A DNA stretch of 64,000 nt from Oceaniglobus trochenteri (GTDB lineage Bacteria > Pseudomonadota > Alphaproteobacteria > Rhodobacterales > Rhodobacteraceae). Location: contig NZ_JACNMM010000015.1 in assembly GCF_020529025.1 (NCBI RefSeq), forward strand, positions 31,937 through 95,936, in the 5' to 3' direction. A program made the translations under genes and the position numbers. Numbering within the stretch: the first letter of the stretch is position 1; each line of letters begins with the position of its first letter. The notes beneath the pieces were generated by a model. That model had not been told where the DNA came from and did not search any database. It saw nothing but the letters and a program-made list of their open reading frames with translations. Positions 8,554 through 16,553 of the stretch are shown here, in pieces.

Positions 8554-9315
8554 CTAGACCGGCACGACGACATCGCGCCCCTTGATCCGCTCCAGCGCCA
8601 AACCGGTGCCGAACAGATCGCTGAGCATGCCGCCCGTCATCGCCAGAACCCGCGGCCCGGACGTGACCAGCCTGCCATCCTTCAGCGCCACGATACGGTC
8701 GGCATAGCGCGCTGCGACGCCAAGATCGTGCAGAACGATAACCACGCTGCGCTGTGCCGGGCCCGGGCGGGTCAGGGCGTGCAGGCGGTCCATGATGTCG
8801 CGGGCATGGCGCGGGTCCAGCGCCGAAAGCGGTTCGTCCAGCAAGAGCCAGGGCGTTTCCTGGGCCCAGGCCATGGCAACGAAGGCCCGCTGCCGTTGTC
8901 CGCCCGACAGCGCATCCAGCCGGCGTTCCGCCAGCGGGTTCAGATCGAAGATATCCAAGGCATCCCGCACCATCCGCCTGTCCGCATCGCGCGGCCGCCC
9001 GTGGTGGTGCGACCAGCGCCCGAAACCGACCAGGTCGCGCACGGTCAGGCGGGCCGTCACCCTTTCGTCCTGCGCCAGAAGGGCGACATGGCGGGCGCGT
9101 TCCGGCGGCCTTGCGCGGGCCATGTCCAGGCCTTCGACGCGCACCGTGCCACAGGTCGGCGCCACAAGTCCGGCGATGGCGTGCAGAAGCGTCGATTTGC
9201 CCGCGCCGTTCGGCCCGATCAGCGCGGTGATGCCCCCCTGCCCGAAGGACAGCGAGATGTCGTTCAGGATCGGGGCGCCGCTTTTCTCGACGCTGACGGC
9301 ATTCAGTTCGATCAT
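8554..9315 (-). CDS. Iron-siderophore ABC transporter ATP-binding protein (FepC/YclP-like)
   Basis: The 253-residue ATPase powers uptake of a ferric siderophore with the two permeases and binding protein upstream. Walker A is GPNGAGKST (residues 34-42), the signature is LSGGQRQR, and Walker B is WLLLDEPLSALD, followed by the switch histidine in VIVLHDLG. It overlaps the preceding permease by 4 nt (ATGA at 9312-9315). Conservation with the YclP/FatE/CeuD branch is suggested by the SBP type rather than by this gene alone. A weak hairpin (AGGGCG at 8521 with CGCCCT at 8551) overlaps the stop codon and may end the transcript. Confidence 0.9.
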   Translation of the reverse strand: MIELNAVSVEKSGAPILNDISLSFGQGGITALIGPNGAGKSTLLHAIAGLVAPTCGTVRVEGLDMARARPPERARHVALLAQDERVTARLTVRDLVGFGRWSHHHGRPRDADRRMVRDALDIFDLNPLAERRLDALSGGQRQRAFVAMAWAQETPWLLLDEPLSALDPRHARDIMDRLHALTRPGPAQRSVVIVLHDLGVAARYADRIVALKDGRLVTSGPRVLAMTGGMLSDLFGTGLALERIKGRDVVVPV

Positions 9316-10256
9316 GGCCGGGGTCTCCGCAAGACAAGAAACAGGAACAGCAGGCCGCCCAGGAATTCGACGATCACGGTCAACGTGGATTGCAGGCCCA
9401 GAAGCCGTTCGAACACGAACTGGCCCGACACAAGGATCGTCGCGCCGATGATGGCGGCCCCGGGCAGAAGAAGCGCATGGCGCCAGCTTTGCAGAACCGC
9501 ATGGGCCAGGCTGGCGGCCAGCAGCCCCAGGAAGGTGATCGGCCCCACAAGTGCCGTGGAAACCGCCACCAGCATCGCCACGATTCCCAGCGCCACAAGG
9601 ATGATCCGGTCGTGATCCAGGCCCAGCGGCATTGCCGTCACCCGGCCCAGGGCGGCCAGATCAAGGTGGCGCGCCAGCCGCATGGCCGCCAGAAGGCCAA
9701 GCGCCAGCAAGGCGGCGGCAATGGCAAGCTGCGTGCGGTCGACCGCCCCGAAGGTGGCGAAGGTGGCCTGCTGGACGATGGCGAATTCCGAAGGATCAAG
9801 CAGCCGCTGCGCCAGCCCGGCAAGCCCGCGCAGCAGCACCCCAAGGATCACCCCGGTCAGCACCAGCCGCAGGATATCGTCGCCCCCCTTGCGCAAAAGC
9901 ACGCCGAACAGCACCAGCGCCGCGACGATCAGGATGGCCGTTTCGGCCCCGAACTGCGCCAGCGCCGGCAGCGCGGCAAAGCCCGCGCCGCCAAGGGACA
10001 GGACAAGCATCGTCTGGATGAAGACGAACAGCGCGTCGAACCCCACGATGCCCGGCGTCAGCAGCCGGTTGGCCGCCACCGTCTGGAACAGCACCGTCGC
10101 CGTGCCGATGGCCGCCCCCACCACGCAAAGCGACGCCAGCTTGGTCAGCCGCAGCGACAGGATGAAGCCATAGGGCGCGCGCAGGTTCCAAAGCGTGAAC
10201 AGCGCCGCCATGGCAACCAGGACGGCAGCCAGAAGGATCAGGCGCCGCTCAGCCAT
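9312..10256 (-). CDS. Iron-siderophore ABC transporter permease 2 (FecCD family)
   Basis: This 314-residue integral membrane protein has roughly nine to ten hydrophobic segments and the FecCD hallmarks LRLTKLASLCVVGAAIG, LTPGIVGFDALF near the N-terminal third and VGPITFLGLLAASLAH toward the end, the loop that contacts the ATPase. The ATG at 10256 (MAERRLIL) is chosen; it overlaps the first permease by 8 nt. The upstream in-frame extension to 10340 lies inside that gene and encodes a Cys/Arg-rich stretch unlike the family. It forms a heterodimer with the product of 10249-11193. Confidence 0.88.
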   Translation of the reverse strand: MAERRLILLAAVLVAMAALFTLWNLRAPYGFILSLRLTKLASLCVVGAAIGTATVLFQTVAANRLLTPGIVGFDALFVFIQTMLVLSLGGAGFAALPALAQFGAETAILIVAALVLFGVLLRKGGDDILRLVLTGVILGVLLRGLAGLAQRLLDPSEFAIVQQATFATFGAVDRTQLAIAAALLALGLLAAMRLARHLDLAALGRVTAMPLGLDHDRIILVALGIVAMLVAVSTALVGPITFLGLLAASLAHAVLQSWRHALLLPGAAIIGATILVSGQFVFERLLGLQSTLTVIVEFLGGLLFLFLVLRRPRP

Positions 10257-11193
10257 GGGCCCGCCTTGGCGCGGCATGCAGCAGCCACAGGAACAGGCCC
10301 GCGCCCAGCACGGCAAAGACCGTTCCGGCCGGAATTTCATAGGGGTAACGGATCAGCCGCCCCAGGATGTCACAGGCCAGCACCAGGCAGCCGCCCAGCC
10401 AGGCCACCACCGGCAGGTTGCGCCGCAGGTTGTCGCCCCGCCAGCGCGACACGACATTGGGCACCACAAGGCCCACGAAGGGAATCGATCCGACGCTGAC
10501 CACCACCACCGATACCGTCACGGCAACCAGGACAAGCCCGACCAGCAGCGCCTGGCGATAGTCAAGCCCGAGGCTGCGCGCCGCATCCTCGCCCAGACCC
10601 AGCATGGTGATCCGGTCGGCGGCCAGCCACAACAGCCCCGCCACCACGGCCACGATCCAAAGCAGTTCGTACCGCCCGCGCAGCACGCCCGAGAATTCGC
10701 CGCTCTGCCAGACGCCCAGGTACTGCACGAGGTCGGCGGTCCAGGCCATCCACAGCACCGCCGCGCCGATGATGCCGCCATAGATCAGCCCCACCAGCGG
10801 CAAGAGCACCGGATCGCGGCGCGGCACATGGCGCGCCAGCCACAGGAACCCCAGCGTGCCCGTCATCGCCGCCACGGCCGCCACCGACATCTTGACCATC
10901 AGCGCCGCACCGGGTGCCAGCAGCGTCACCACCAGCAGGCCCAGCATGGCCGATTCCGGCGTGCCCACCAGCCCCGGTTCCACCAGGCGGTTCTGCACGC
11001 TCATCTGTACCACGACACCGGCAAGGGCCAGGCCCGCACCCGCCAACAGCGCGGCAAAGGTGCGCGGCAGGCGGCTGACCATCAGCACCATCTGCGTATC
11101 CAGGTCGCCACCGAACAGATCGGCGACCCCGACAAGGCAACTCGCCCCCACAAGGAGGGCGAGCGCCACAAGGGCAAGAGTCCAGAGCCGCAT
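10249..11193 (-). CDS. Iron-siderophore ABC transporter permease 1 (FecCD family)
   Basis: This 314-residue FecCD permease begins with an N-terminal membrane anchor (TLALVALALLVGAS). It carries the family landmarks VSRLPRTFAALLAGAGLALAG and a C-terminal VGSIPFVGLVVPNVV, which interacts with the ATPase. It lies 4 nt after the binding-protein gene and overlaps the second permease by 8 nt, so all four genes are one transcript. The gene order SBP-permease-permease-ATPase matches YclNOPQ, FatBCDE and CeuBCDE systems for catecholate or mixed siderophores. No TonB-dependent receptor or siderophore biosynthesis gene is in the window. Confidence 0.9.
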   Translation of the reverse strand: MRLWTLALVALALLVGASCLVGVADLFGGDLDTQMVLMVSRLPRTFAALLAGAGLALAGVVVQMSVQNRLVEPGLVGTPESAMLGLLVVTLLAPGAALMVKMSVAAVAAMTGTLGFLWLARHVPRRDPVLLPLVGLIYGGIIGAAVLWMAWTADLVQYLGVWQSGEFSGVLRGRYELLWIVAVVAGLLWLAADRITMLGLGEDAARSLGLDYRQALLVGLVLVAVTVSVVVVSVGSIPFVGLVVPNVVSRWRGDNLRRNLPVVAWLGGCLVLACDILGRLIRYPYEIPAGTVFAVLGAGLFLWLLHAAPRRAHG

Positions 11194-11197
11194 CGCC

Positions 11198-12100
11198 TTA
11201 GCCGGCGACGCCCTTCATGGCGACGGTGACTTCTTCGATGGTGCCCATCATCGACTGGATGCCGCCCCCGACCAGGTAAAGCGACGCCGCGTCGAGGTAG
11301 ACGATCTGCCCTTCTTTGGCGGCGGTCGTTCCCGCAACCAGAGGGTTGTCGAGCGTCGCGGCGGCGGCCTCGCCCTCTTGCCCGATGGCGGCGCCGCGGT
11401 CGATCACGAACAGCCAGTCGGGATCTACATCGGCAATGAACTCGAACGAGACCGCCTCGCCGTGGGTTTCGGCCGTCAGGTCGGGATAGGCTTCGGGCAG
11501 GCCAAGGGCGGTATGCAACCAGCCAAAGCGCGAATCGTCCCCATAGGCCGACACCTTGCCGCCATTGGTCAGCAGGATCAGAACATCGCCCTTCCCCTCG
11601 GCGGCGGCTTTTGCCTGCGCCATGGCAGTGTCGAGATCGTCCAGCAGGGTCTGCGCGGCCTCTTCACGCCCGAAGATCGCGCCATAGGCCGTGACGCGCG
11701 CACGGGCGTCATCGACAAGGGTTTCACCCGCAATGGTCATGTCAATGGTCGGGGCCACCTGACCAAGCGCGCCAACCTGTTTCTGCGACCGGCCCCCGGC
11801 CACGATCAGATCGGGCGCCATGACGGCCAGTGCCTCGAAATCGGGTTCGAACAGGGTGCCGACGGTGGGTTTGCCAGCAAGGGCATCCGCCAGCCGGGCG
11901 GGGGGCGCGATGGCGGGCACACCGGCCAGCGTCACGCCCAGCGCGTCAAGATCGTCGACCGCCGCCAGATCGAAGGCAACCACCTTTTCCGGCGCCACCT
12001 GCACCGTGGCGGGGCCAGCGGCGGTGTCGATATCGACCGTCTGTGCAAAGGCAAAGGCCGGCAGGGCGGCGGCCGTCAGGGTGGCGAGAATCGTTTTCAT
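11198..12100 (-). CDS. Iron-siderophore periplasmic binding protein (CeuE/YclQ/FatB-like)
   Basis: The 300-residue protein has a Sec signal MKTILATLTAAALPAFAFAQ and then a class III binding fold. The segment ATLDNPLVAGTTAAKEGQIV followed by YLVGGG near the C-terminus is typical of the CeuE/YclQ/FatB branch. The ATG at 12100 has AAGGA about 9 nt upstream; a longer frame to 12148 would remove the signal peptide from the N-terminus. It captures the ferric complex in the periplasm for the permease pair. The gene is divergent from the DUF2218 gene and shares with it the near-palindrome at 12162-12181, a likely iron-control site. Confidence 0.9.
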   Translation of the reverse strand: MKTILATLTAAALPAFAFAQTVDIDTAAGPATVQVAPEKVVAFDLAAVDDLDALGVTLAGVPAIAPPARLADALAGKPTVGTLFEPDFEALAVMAPDLIVAGGRSQKQVGALGQVAPTIDMTIAGETLVDDARARVTAYGAIFGREEAAQTLLDDLDTAMAQAKAAAEGKGDVLILLTNGGKVSAYGDDSRFGWLHTALGLPEAYPDLTAETHGEAVSFEFIADVDPDWLFVIDRGAAIGQEGEAAAATLDNPLVAGTTAAKEGQIVYLDAASLYLVGGGIQSMMGTIEEVTVAMKGVAG

Positions 12101-12161
12101 TGGGGTTGGTCCTTTTCGCAATGCCCTTGCCAGCCGGAGACTCGACAAAGGCGACTTATTT

Positions 12162-12181
12162 TGTCAGGTACTTATCCGACA
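12162..12181. promoter_or_regulatory. Near-palindrome between the siderophore operon and DUF2218 gene
   Basis: TGTCAGGTA-CT-TATCCGACA is an inverted repeat with 9-bp arms and two mismatches, in the 103-bp divergent intergenic region. It overlaps a possible rightward promoter (TTGTCA at 12161, 17-nt spacer, AATACT at 12184). The placement suits a regulator controlling both directions. It does not match a standard Fur, Irr or RirA box that I can recognise, so the regulator is open. Confidence 0.5.
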
Positions 12182-12203
12182 GAAATACTCAGGACAATGT
12201 GTG

Positions 12204-12506
12204 ATGCAGAAAAATCTGACCGAAGAAGGCCGCTTTGAAACGGTGAACGCCAGCCGCTACCTGCAACAGCTTTGCAAGCACTTCGCCCACAGGGTCGAGG
12301 TGCGCTTTGATGCACAGGACGGCACGGCGATGCTGCCCGCCGGGCCGGCCACCCTGAAGGCGACGGGCGATGCGCTGACCGTCACCTTGACGGGCGATGA
12401 TGCCACCGGGTTGGAAAAATCGCGCCACGTCATCGACAGCCACCTCGAACGCTTCGCCTTCCGCGAGGGGTTCACGACGATGCAGTGGTCCGGGCCCAGG
12501 GCCTAG
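12204..12506 (+). CDS. DUF2218 family protein
   Basis: A 100-residue soluble protein with VNASRYLQQLCKHFAHRVEV near the N-terminus and VIDSHLERFAFREGF near the C-terminus, both recognisable DUF2218 features. The family has no settled function but often sits beside siderophore transporters and reductases. Here it is divergent from a four-gene ferric siderophore system. The ATG at 12204 is preceded by a GTG at 12201; the ATG is preferred. A role in intracellular iron release or regulation is an inference from context only. Confidence 0.8.
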   Translation: MQKNLTEEGRFETVNASRYLQQLCKHFAHRVEVRFDAQDGTAMLPAGPATLKATGDALTVTLTGDDATGLEKSRHVIDSHLERFAFREGFTTMQWSGPRA

Positions 12507-12584
12507 CGGCGCTGTCCGGAGGCAAAACAAGGCATGGCAGAGGTGGACCGCCGCAGGCTGATCGCAAGGTTCGCCCAAAAGCCT

Positions 12585-12887
12585 TCAGTGCATCCGCACC
12601 GCCAGGCTGCCCATGATCCAGATGGTGCCGCCGATCATCAGCCCCAGCAGCACAAGCGAGAACAGGATCAGTTGCAGATCCTCGCGCCGGGAATGCCAGC
12701 CGATATGCAGGAAACAGCGCAACTGAACCACGATCTGCGCCAGTCCAAGCCCCGCCAATACCCACAGCCGGACCGGCCGCGCCAGGTCAGGGCCCATCAC
12801 CACCCAGAAGGCGAGAAGGGTCAGCACGCCCGAGACAAGCGCGCCCGTCACATAGCGGATCGTTTCGCTGCGGCGGTCGTCCTTCAT
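12585..12887 (-). CDS. cyoD: Cytochrome bo3 quinol oxidase subunit IV
   Basis: The 100-residue protein has three hydrophobic helices (VTGALVSGVLTLLAFWVVM, LWVLAGLGLAQIVVQLRCFL, LILFSLVLLGLMIGGTIWIM) and the family motif FLHIGWHSRRED between the second and third. It is the small accessory subunit of the proton-pumping quinol oxidase. ATG at 12887 overlaps the cyoC stop (ATGA). No cyoE (heme O synthase) follows; it must be elsewhere if heme O is used. Confidence 0.92.
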   Translation of the reverse strand: MKDDRRSETIRYVTGALVSGVLTLLAFWVVMGPDLARPVRLWVLAGLGLAQIVVQLRCFLHIGWHSRREDLQLILFSLVLLGLMIGGTIWIMGSLAVRMH

Positions 12888-13501
12888 GCCATCCCCCCAA
12901 GGAACACGATGGTGAAAATGCCGATCCAGGCCAGATCGAGGAAATGCCAGTAAAGCCCCAGCAACAGCAGCCGTGATTTCACCGCGTCGTTCAGCCCCCG
13001 CAGCGCGAGAAGCGCCAGCATGACGGCGATCCACAACAGACCGGCGGCCACATGCAGCCCATGCAGCCCCACCAGCGCCCAGAGCGCCGAAAGCCAGCCG
13101 CTGCGGCTGGGGACTCCGCCCTCCCCGGCCATGTGGATGAAATCGCGCATCTCAAGCGTGATGAAACCGGCGCCAAGTACCCCGGTCAGGGCAAGCCACA
13201 GCGCCACGGGGGCCCGGCGCCCGCCATGCTTCATCGACAGGCTGGCCATGCCGTAGGTGAAGGAGCTGGCCAGCAGAAGGGCCGTCTGGGCGCCAATGCT
13301 GGACAGGTCGAACAGGGTTTCGGGGCCGGGCCCGCCCGCGCGGGCCGGAAGCATCACGATATAAGTGGCGAACAATATGCCGAAGATGATGAGATCGCTC
13401 ATCAGGAAGACCCAGAACCCGAAGGCGCCCTTTTCGGATCGGTCACGGGCCTTGCCATGGGCGGCACCAAGGTTCAGGCCGGGGTGTGCGGTACCGCTCA
13501 T
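12884..13501 (-). CDS. cyoC: Cytochrome bo3 quinol oxidase subunit III
   Basis: A 205-residue, five-helix member of the cytochrome oxidase subunit III family. It opens with a soluble N-terminus and GFWVFLMSDLIIFGILFATY, has a membrane segment followed by DFIHMAGEGG, and ends with LGLYWHFLDLAWIGIFTIVFL. The short form (five rather than seven helices) is normal for quinol oxidases. It overlaps cyoB by 4 nt upstream and cyoD by 4 nt downstream. The subunit stabilises subunit I and helps deliver oxygen. Confidence 0.93.
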   Translation of the reverse strand: MSGTAHPGLNLGAAHGKARDRSEKGAFGFWVFLMSDLIIFGILFATYIVMLPARAGGPGPETLFDLSSIGAQTALLLASSFTYGMASLSMKHGGRRAPVALWLALTGVLGAGFITLEMRDFIHMAGEGGVPSRSGWLSALWALVGLHGLHVAAGLLWIAVMLALLALRGLNDAVKSRLLLLGLYWHFLDLAWIGIFTIVFLGGMA

Positions 13502-15573
13502 GCCGGCACCTCGGGGCGGGCAAGGCCCTTGTTGGCGGGGCCGGTTTCATCGTCGCGGTCCACGGCGCGGGTCTGGCGGACGCGCCGCAGGAAGGCCAGG
13601 TGCGCCTGCCGCAGCTCATCCGCCGGGATGCGTTGGTGGGTGTCTTCCACGAAGGCGCGGGCGATGACGGCGCCGATCACCGCAACCAGCGCCAGCGCGG
13701 CCAGCCACCAGACCCACCAGACCAGGGCAAAGCCCATTACGCCCGTCGCCACGGCCAGGATCATGCCCAGCGCGGTGTTGCGCGGCATTTCGATGTCTTC
13801 ATACCCATCAGCCTCTTCATAGGGGGTGCCTTCGGCCTTCTCGATCGTCAGCGGGTCAAGCGCCCTGACGCTGGGCGTGGCAAAGAAGTTGAACGCCGGC
13901 GCGGGGCACGGCACCGACCATTCCAGGGTGCGCCCATCCCAGGGGTCGCCCACCGGGCAGGCCAGGGCGGCACGGTTGCGGATGCTGGCAACGAAGGTCC
14001 AGACCGTCGTTGCCAGGGCCGCCAGTACCAGGAGCCCCCCGGCAAAGGCCAGCCACATCGCCGGTTCGAAGGCCGGGTTGTCATAGCTGGCCGACCGTCG
14101 CGGCATCCCCATGAGGCCCAGCCAGTAAAGCGGCAGGAAGGCCAGGCAGAACCCCGCGAACCACAGCCAGGCGGCGCGCCGGGCCAGGGTTTCGTCAAGG
14201 CGGAAGCCGAAAGCCTTGGGAAACCAGTAATGAATGCCCGCGAAGATGCCGAACAGCGTGCCGCGGATCAGCACGTTGTGAAAATGCGCCACAAGGAACT
14301 GCGAATTGTGCACCTGATAGTCGATGGTCGGATTGGCCAGGATCACGCCGGTCAGCCCGCCGAAGACAAAGAGGATGAAGAACCCGGCAAGATAGATGAT
14401 CGGCACGCTCATCCGGATGCGCCCCTCATAGAGGGTGGCCAGCCAGTCATAGACCTTTACCCCCGTGGGCACCGCGATGATCATGGTGGCGATCCCGAAG
14501 GCCGCGTTGACCGGGGCCCCCTGCCCCATGGTGAAGAAATGGTGCAGCCAGACGCAGAACGAGATCACGGCGATGGCCATGGTCGCGATGACAAGGCTGT
14601 TGTAGCCGTAAAGCCGCTTGGCCGCGAAGGTGGCCGAGATTTCGGAGAAGACCCCATAGGCCGGCAGCACGACGATATAGACCTCGGGGTGGCCGAACAT
14701 CCAGAAGACGTTGGCGTAATGCATCATGTTGCCGCCAAGGTCGTTGGTGAAGAAATGGAAATCGAGGTAACGGTCCAGCGCCAGCATGGCAGTGGCCACG
14801 GTCAGCGGCGGAAAGGCATAGACCATCATGATCGCAGTGCACAGCGCGGTCCAGGTGAACATCGGCATCCGCAGCCATGTCATGCCCGGACAGCGCATCT
14901 TGTAGATGGTCACCGCGAAATTGAGCCCCGAGAGCGTTGAGCCGATCCCCGAAATGCCGATGGCCCAGAGCCAATAGTCGACACCTGGCCCGGGGCTGAA
15001 GGTGGCGCCGGTATAGGGCGGGTACATCGTCCAGCCGCCGGTGCCGAACTGCCCCACCACAAGGCTGACCATCACCAGCCCCGCCCCCGCCGCCGTCAGG
15101 CCCAGGCTGACCTGGTTGAGCACCGGAAAGGCCATGTCGCGCGCCCCGATCTGAAGCGGGACGGCAAAATTGATCAGCCCGGTGATCAGCGGCGTGGCGA
15201 CAAAGAAGATCATGATCGTGCCATGGGTGCTGAACAGCTGGGCAAAGTGATCGGCCGACAACATGCCTCCGTCCAGCGCCGTCACCTGATGCGTGCGCAT
15301 CACGACGCCCTCAAGCACCCCGCGCACAAGCATCACCCCCGCCAGCACGCAATACATGATGCCGATCTTCTTGTGATCCGCGCTGGTCAGCCAGTCACGC
15401 CAGAGCGGTGCCCAAAGCCGGTGGCGCGTCAGCATCCACACCACCGCGACCACGCCAAGGATCACCGCCAGCGCAGCACCCGAGGCGACGGCCTCGTTCA
15501 CCGAGGGGTTGCGAAACAGATCGTCGAAGGGTGTCACCGACCCGTCGAGGCGGCCGAAGATCGGATCAGTCAT
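13498..15573 (-). CDS. cyoB: Cytochrome bo3 quinol oxidase subunit I
   Basis: This is the catalytic subunit (691 aa) with the low-spin heme and the heme-CuB centre that reduces oxygen to water while pumping protons. CuB/heme ligands are seen in GHPEVYIVVLPAYG (with the crosslinked His-Tyr), WLHHFFTMG, and HFHNVLIRG. At the quinone site the Arg and His are kept (LVRGVLEG, FSTHGTIM), but the residue matching E. coli Asp75 is Glu. The N-terminal helix SGAALAVILGVVAVVWML and long C-terminal tail are characteristic of CyoB. The ATG at 15573 overlaps the cyoA stop by 4 nt; an upstream frame continues inside cyoA and is not coding. Confidence 0.95.
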   Translation of the reverse strand: MTDPIFGRLDGSVTPFDDLFRNPSVNEAVASGAALAVILGVVAVVWMLTRHRLWAPLWRDWLTSADHKKIGIMYCVLAGVMLVRGVLEGVVMRTHQVTALDGGMLSADHFAQLFSTHGTIMIFFVATPLITGLINFAVPLQIGARDMAFPVLNQVSLGLTAAGAGLVMVSLVVGQFGTGGWTMYPPYTGATFSPGPGVDYWLWAIGISGIGSTLSGLNFAVTIYKMRCPGMTWLRMPMFTWTALCTAIMMVYAFPPLTVATAMLALDRYLDFHFFTNDLGGNMMHYANVFWMFGHPEVYIVVLPAYGVFSEISATFAAKRLYGYNSLVIATMAIAVISFCVWLHHFFTMGQGAPVNAAFGIATMIIAVPTGVKVYDWLATLYEGRIRMSVPIIYLAGFFILFVFGGLTGVILANPTIDYQVHNSQFLVAHFHNVLIRGTLFGIFAGIHYWFPKAFGFRLDETLARRAAWLWFAGFCLAFLPLYWLGLMGMPRRSASYDNPAFEPAMWLAFAGGLLVLAALATTVWTFVASIRNRAALACPVGDPWDGRTLEWSVPCPAPAFNFFATPSVRALDPLTIEKAEGTPYEEADGYEDIEMPRNTALGMILAVATGVMGFALVWWVWWLAALALVAVIGAVIARAFVEDTHQRIPADELRQAHLAFLRRVRQTRAVDRDDETGPANKGLARPEVPA

Positions 15574-16547
15574 CCACCGCCCCCCGCATAGGCCGGTGCG
15601 CCGGGCTGGGCGGTGGCCGCAACCGGCCCACCCTGATGATAGCGGGCGATCACCCGGTCGAAAAGATCGCGGCGGCCCAGACCGAACCGCGCGGACTCTT
15701 GTCCCTCCAGCCCCAGCAGGGCCAGCGTTTGGGCCGGGGTCGCCGCCTGCCCCAGCCTGGCATAGGTGGCGCGGTCCAGCACCCTGTCGGCGGGGACCTG
15801 CGCCCAATCCTGCCAGGCGCCATCGGACAGGGCGGTGACGGCAAAGTGCTGTTCGGCAAATCCGGCGCCGCTGTATTGCGTGTTCTCGCCCCGCGCGGTG
15901 CCCGGGCGCGCGGCGATGAAGTTCAGTTCGGTCCGCATGCCGGGCATGGCATAGATCTGCCCGGCCAGGGCCGAGATGCGGAAACTCTGCATCACCGTGT
16001 CGGTGGTCAGGGCCACGCGCACGGGCCTGTCGACCGGAATCACCAGTTCGTTCAGGGTGGCGATGCCAAGGTCGGGGTAGAGAAACAGCCATTTCCAATC
16101 CAGCCCGATCGCCTGAACCTCCAGGGGTTCGGGGCCCAGCGCGCGATAGGGGTCAAGCCGATCGCTTTCATGCCAAAGCCACCAGCCCAGAACCGCGATG
16201 ATGGCGAAGGGCACCCCCCACATCGCCACCTCCAGCGGGCCGGAAAATTCCCAGTCGGGGCGATAAAGCCGCTTTTCCGGCCGATAGGCGCCGCTGCCGT
16301 GCACCCGGTGAAACCGCCACAGGATCAGCGGCGTCGCGATCAGGACCGGCACGATGGCGATCATCGTGATCAGGGTCACGCGGATCAGGTGGCTGCGCTG
16401 CGCTTCGGCCACCGGGCCGAGGGGCGCAAGAAAGCTGTCTTGCGCCAAGGCGGCGACGGGCAGCAGCAGGCACAGCGCCTGCACAGCTGCCCACGCGACC
16501 TTGCGCGCGGCAACAGGTGACAGGATATGCAGGCCGAAGGGGTTCAC
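15570..16547 (-). CDS. cyoA: Cytochrome bo3 quinol oxidase subunit II
   Basis: A 325-residue protein with an N-terminal signal/lipoprotein-like region (VQALCLLLPVAALAQ), two membrane helices (about residues 50-75 and 105-126) and a periplasmic cupredoxin domain. The CuA site is absent: where cytochrome c oxidases carry CxxxC, this protein reads NTQYSGAGFAEQHF. This identifies a quinol, not a cytochrome c, oxidase. It is 6 nt downstream of the PoxB-type gene and 4-nt coupled to cyoB, so the quinone-reducing and quinol-oxidising enzymes appear to be co-transcribed. Confidence 0.93.
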   Translation of the reverse strand: MNPFGLHILSPVAARKVAWAAVQALCLLLPVAALAQDSFLAPLGPVAEAQRSHLIRVTLITMIAIVPVLIATPLILWRFHRVHGSGAYRPEKRLYRPDWEFSGPLEVAMWGVPFAIIAVLGWWLWHESDRLDPYRALGPEPLEVQAIGLDWKWLFLYPDLGIATLNELVIPVDRPVRVALTTDTVMQSFRISALAGQIYAMPGMRTELNFIAARPGTARGENTQYSGAGFAEQHFAVTALSDGAWQDWAQVPADRVLDRATYARLGQAATPAQTLALLGLEGQESARFGLGRRDLFDRVIARYHQGGPVAATAQPGAPAYAGGGG

Positions 16548-16553
16548 GGCACG

